NCBI GenBank assembly: GCA_023412435.1
Contig: JAEYNS010000235.1
Span: 1-15,742 of the forward strand
DNA: 15,742 bases
Source of the DNA: Actinomycetes bacterium
Lineage (GTDB): Bacteria; Actinomycetota; Actinomycetes; Propionibacteriales; Propionibacteriaceae
Direction of reading: 5' to 3'
Shown: piece after piece, positions 13,993 to 15,742 of the stretch
Layout of the letters: each line of letters opens with the position of its first letter
Position numbering within the stretch: position 1 is the stretch's first letter
Translations under genes and position numbers: made by a program
Notes under the pieces: generated by a model
What the model was told of the DNA's origin: nothing
Database searches by the model: none
What the model saw: only the letters and a program-made list of their open reading frames with translations

Positions 13993-15626
13993 CTACCCCG
14001 TCGGTGTGGGGGTCGGCGTCGGGGTCGGCGACGGCGTGGGTGTCGGGGTGGGGGTCGGCGACGGCGTCGGTGTGGGAGTCGGCGACGGCGTCGACGTCGG
14101 CGTCGACGTGCCTGAGGTGGTCGGCGGCGTGACCGGGCTGACGGGTTCGAGGGCGGCCGACCAGGCGTAGGTGTTGAGGTAGCCCTTCCTGGTGCCGCGT
14201 ACCCGCACGCGGACCACCGTGCCCAGGTCGGCGTTGGTGAGCCGGTAGGTGCTACCGGTGGCCTTCGGGATCGCGACGCCGTCCCTGAACCACTGGTTGG
14301 TGAGCTTCGCCGAGGCCGGAGCCCAGCTGCCACGGGTGGCGGTCAGGGTCGACCCCACGACCATCGCCCCGCCCACGACGGGTGCGGGAGCGACCGGCAG
14401 CCTGCCCTTGGCGACCTTTCCGGTCTTGGGCGAGGTGAGGGCCCTGGAGTTGTAGCCCGAGGCCTTGCCGGTCACCGTGACCTTGATCTTCTTGCCGAGG
14501 TCGGCGGGGGCCAGGCGGTAAGTGGCCCGGTCGCCCCCTTGATCTTCTTGCTGCCGCGGTACCACTGGTAGCTCCACGAGGTGGGCACCGGGTCCAGGGT
14601 GGGGAGCTGGATCGTCAGCAGCGTGCCGGTGGTCCGCGGGCCGACGCTCGCCGGCTTGCCCGAGGTGCGGAAGTTCGCCCTGACCACGTCGTTGGTGCCG
14701 TCGGAGGTCTTGGGGGGCAGGGTGGTGCCGCCAGGGGTGACCGCCGTGACCCGGACCTTGAGCGCCCTGCCCACCAGGGCTGCCGGGATCACGAACTGCT
14801 CGGCGGTCGCGCCAGGGATCGCCGTCCCGTCCGCAAGCCACTGGTAGCTCACCGTCGACCCTTCGGGGACCCAGGTACCCGCCACGGCGGTCATCGTCCT
14901 GCCGACCTGGGGGCTGCCGCCGATCCCGGGGACGGTCCAGGGCGCCGGCACAAAGGCGGGGACCGTGACCCCGGACGGCTTCCAGGCCTTCGCCGCCCGC
15001 GCCACGCTCGGCAGGCAGGCCTTGCCGCTGGAACCGCCACAGGCCCGGTTGAGGGGTTCGGTGACGGGGAGCCCGGTCCACCAGGACGTCTGCTTCATGG
15101 CGCCGTCCCAGGACAGCGAGATGTGGACGTGGTCCTTGTGGTTGGCGGTGCGGGAGCCGCGGTTCTCCATCTTCCGCCAGCCGAGCTCCTGGTAGTAGAT
15201 CGACCAGATCTTCTGGTCCCAGATGATGTACATGATCCCGAGCCGATAGGCGACCTCGCCGTTGTTGGAGGTCAACCACGCCATCGCGTCGGCCACGGCC
15301 TTGCGGTCCTTGGCCTTGCGGACGTCCTTGTGCCAGTCGATCGCGCGGCCTTCCTTGTGCTCGGAGGTGCCGCCGATGTTGCAGCTGCGCGAGATCCCCC
15401 AGGACGATCCGCCCCAGGTCTTGATCAGCAGGTCGAGCAGCGCCTTGGTCCCCGGCTTGGCCTTCGGCGAACAGGTCCTCTGCTTCTGGTAGCCGAGGTG
15501 CGCGTCGACCACCACCGGCGTGACCGCCAGGGAGGAGGGCCCCGGCGGCGTCTTCGCCGCGGCAGGCGTGAGAGAGATGGTCAGCGCCAGCGCCAGCGCC
15601 AGCAGGAGAGTGAGAACCCGCTTCAC
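13993..15626 (-). pseudogene. Secreted M15-like cell-wall protein with Ig-like modules and Pro/Thr tail, broken by a one-base deletion
   Basis: GTG at 15626 (AAGG five bases upstream) starts a protein with a signal peptide, MKRVLTLLLALALALTISLT, and an AAA cleavage site near residue 24. Residues of about 38-185 form a domain common in actinobacterial secreted proteins (ARB_07466-like). Its SEHKEGRAIDWH (His90, Asp97) and NHKDHVHIS (His163-His168) resemble the zinc motifs of M15 peptidoglycan peptidases. Three modules of about 80-90 residues follow, each with YQW/NQW, an IxGAT-type turn and a TYRLxxADLG-type strand. The last 36 residues are Pro/Thr/Ser pairs ending at 13993; no LPXTG motif or final membrane helix is seen. 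In module 2 the frame breaks at about 14526-14531, and the first frame runs on to a stop at 14472. One added base restores 544 residues. Sequencing error or real mutation cannot be told apart here. Confidence 0.75.
13996..14103 (-). repeat. Pro/Thr/Ser dipeptide repeat coding tract
   Basis: Eighteen dipeptides, mostly Thr-Pro with Ser-Pro at intervals, encoded by GTCGGxGTxGG-type units on the plus strand. It is a low-complexity DNA tract typical of wall-spanning linkers and prone to length change. It is the C-terminal tail of the secreted protein, in its downstream frame. Confidence 0.85.
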
Positions 15627-15671
15627 GAGGACCTTCCGGGGGGTCTGGGGGGACTCCGGCAGGCTACGTCA

Positions 15672-15694
15672 CCGGTGGCCCGCAGTTCCACCGG
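15672..15694 (-). terminator. Hairpin upstream of the secreted-protein gene, probable terminator of the preceding gene
   Basis: CCGGTGG (15672-15678) pairs perfectly with CCACCGG (15688-15694) around a 9-base loop. It starts about 12 bases after a minus-strand TGA at 15707-15709 that could end the preceding gene. No T-run follows. Confidence 0.4.
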
Positions 15695-15706
15695 CGGGGT
15701 CCCGGA

Positions 15707-15742
15707 TCAAGGCGTGCCGGTCGGCTCGGCCTCAGGAGTCTC
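15707..15742 (-). CDS. Possible C-terminal end of an upstream gene (5' part outside window)
   Basis: Reading the minus strand from the window edge gives ETPEAEPTGTP followed by TGA at 15707-15709. The Pro/Glu/Thr-rich composition looks like the disordered tail of an exported or membrane protein, and the stem-loop just downstream supports a gene end here. Eleven codons are too few to be sure, and the other frames cannot be excluded. Confidence 0.3.
   Translation of the reverse strand, partial: ETPEAEPTGTP

Noticed and set aside
13993..14110. Regular GTCGG-type repeats as a CRISPR or origin-like iteron array
   Set aside because: The repeats are explained by Thr-Pro codons in the tail of the secreted protein, and no spacers or DnaA-like sites are present.
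14520..14540. Programmed -1 frameshift in the secreted-protein gene
   Set aside because: The codons at the break (ACC GGG) do not form an X XXY YYZ heptamer, and the family module pattern points to a plain one-base loss.

Overview
This is a high-GC, gene-dense window in which every gene set aside from one frameshift looks intact. The content points to an actinobacterium: a mycothiol-type maleylpyruvate isomerase fold protein, an MMPL transporter paired with a YhgE/Pip protein, many GTG starts and purine-rich ribosome sites. L-lactate dehydrogenase together with phosphotransacetylase and acetate kinase suits a fermentative or facultative lineage such as Propionibacteriaceae, but that family assignment is an inference.

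Left part (1-1271, plus strand): the C-terminal end of a polytopic membrane protein resembling PIG-V type mannosyltransferases, then a small DinB/MDMPI-fold enzyme. These converge on ldh (minus), which lies directly downstream of a TetR regulator gene (minus).

Centre (2293-7992): the most distinctive part. A TetR gene is divergent from a two-gene operon, an MMPL transporter and a YhgE/Pip protein whose start and stop codons overlap. Two palindromes with 17-bp centre spacing lie between them and look like the TetR operators. The MMPL protein has an extra C-terminal domain of about 160 residues that reads as a degenerate ABC ATPase without its catalytic motifs. The Pip protein carries two heptad arrays split by a long insert with a cysteine pair. 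I propose a proton-driven MMPL exporter that is physically coupled, through a dead ATPase domain, to a Pip membrane protein with an ABC-2-like permease end.

Right part (8079-15742, minus strand throughout): read in the direction of transcription, this holds the last codons of a possible gene at the window edge, a secreted M15-like cell-wall protein with Ig-like modules and a Pro/Thr tail (broken by one missing base), deoxyribonuclease IV, pta, ackA, a short-chain dehydrogenase with Phe at the catalytic Tyr position, and a PlsC-type acyltransferase. pta and ackA form the acetate/ATP pathway and complement ldh at the pyruvate/acetyl-CoA node. The SDR-acyltransferase pair is probably one transcript. 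No tRNA, rRNA, CRISPR array, insertion sequence or phage gene was seen, and no gene-free stretch exceeds 130 bases.
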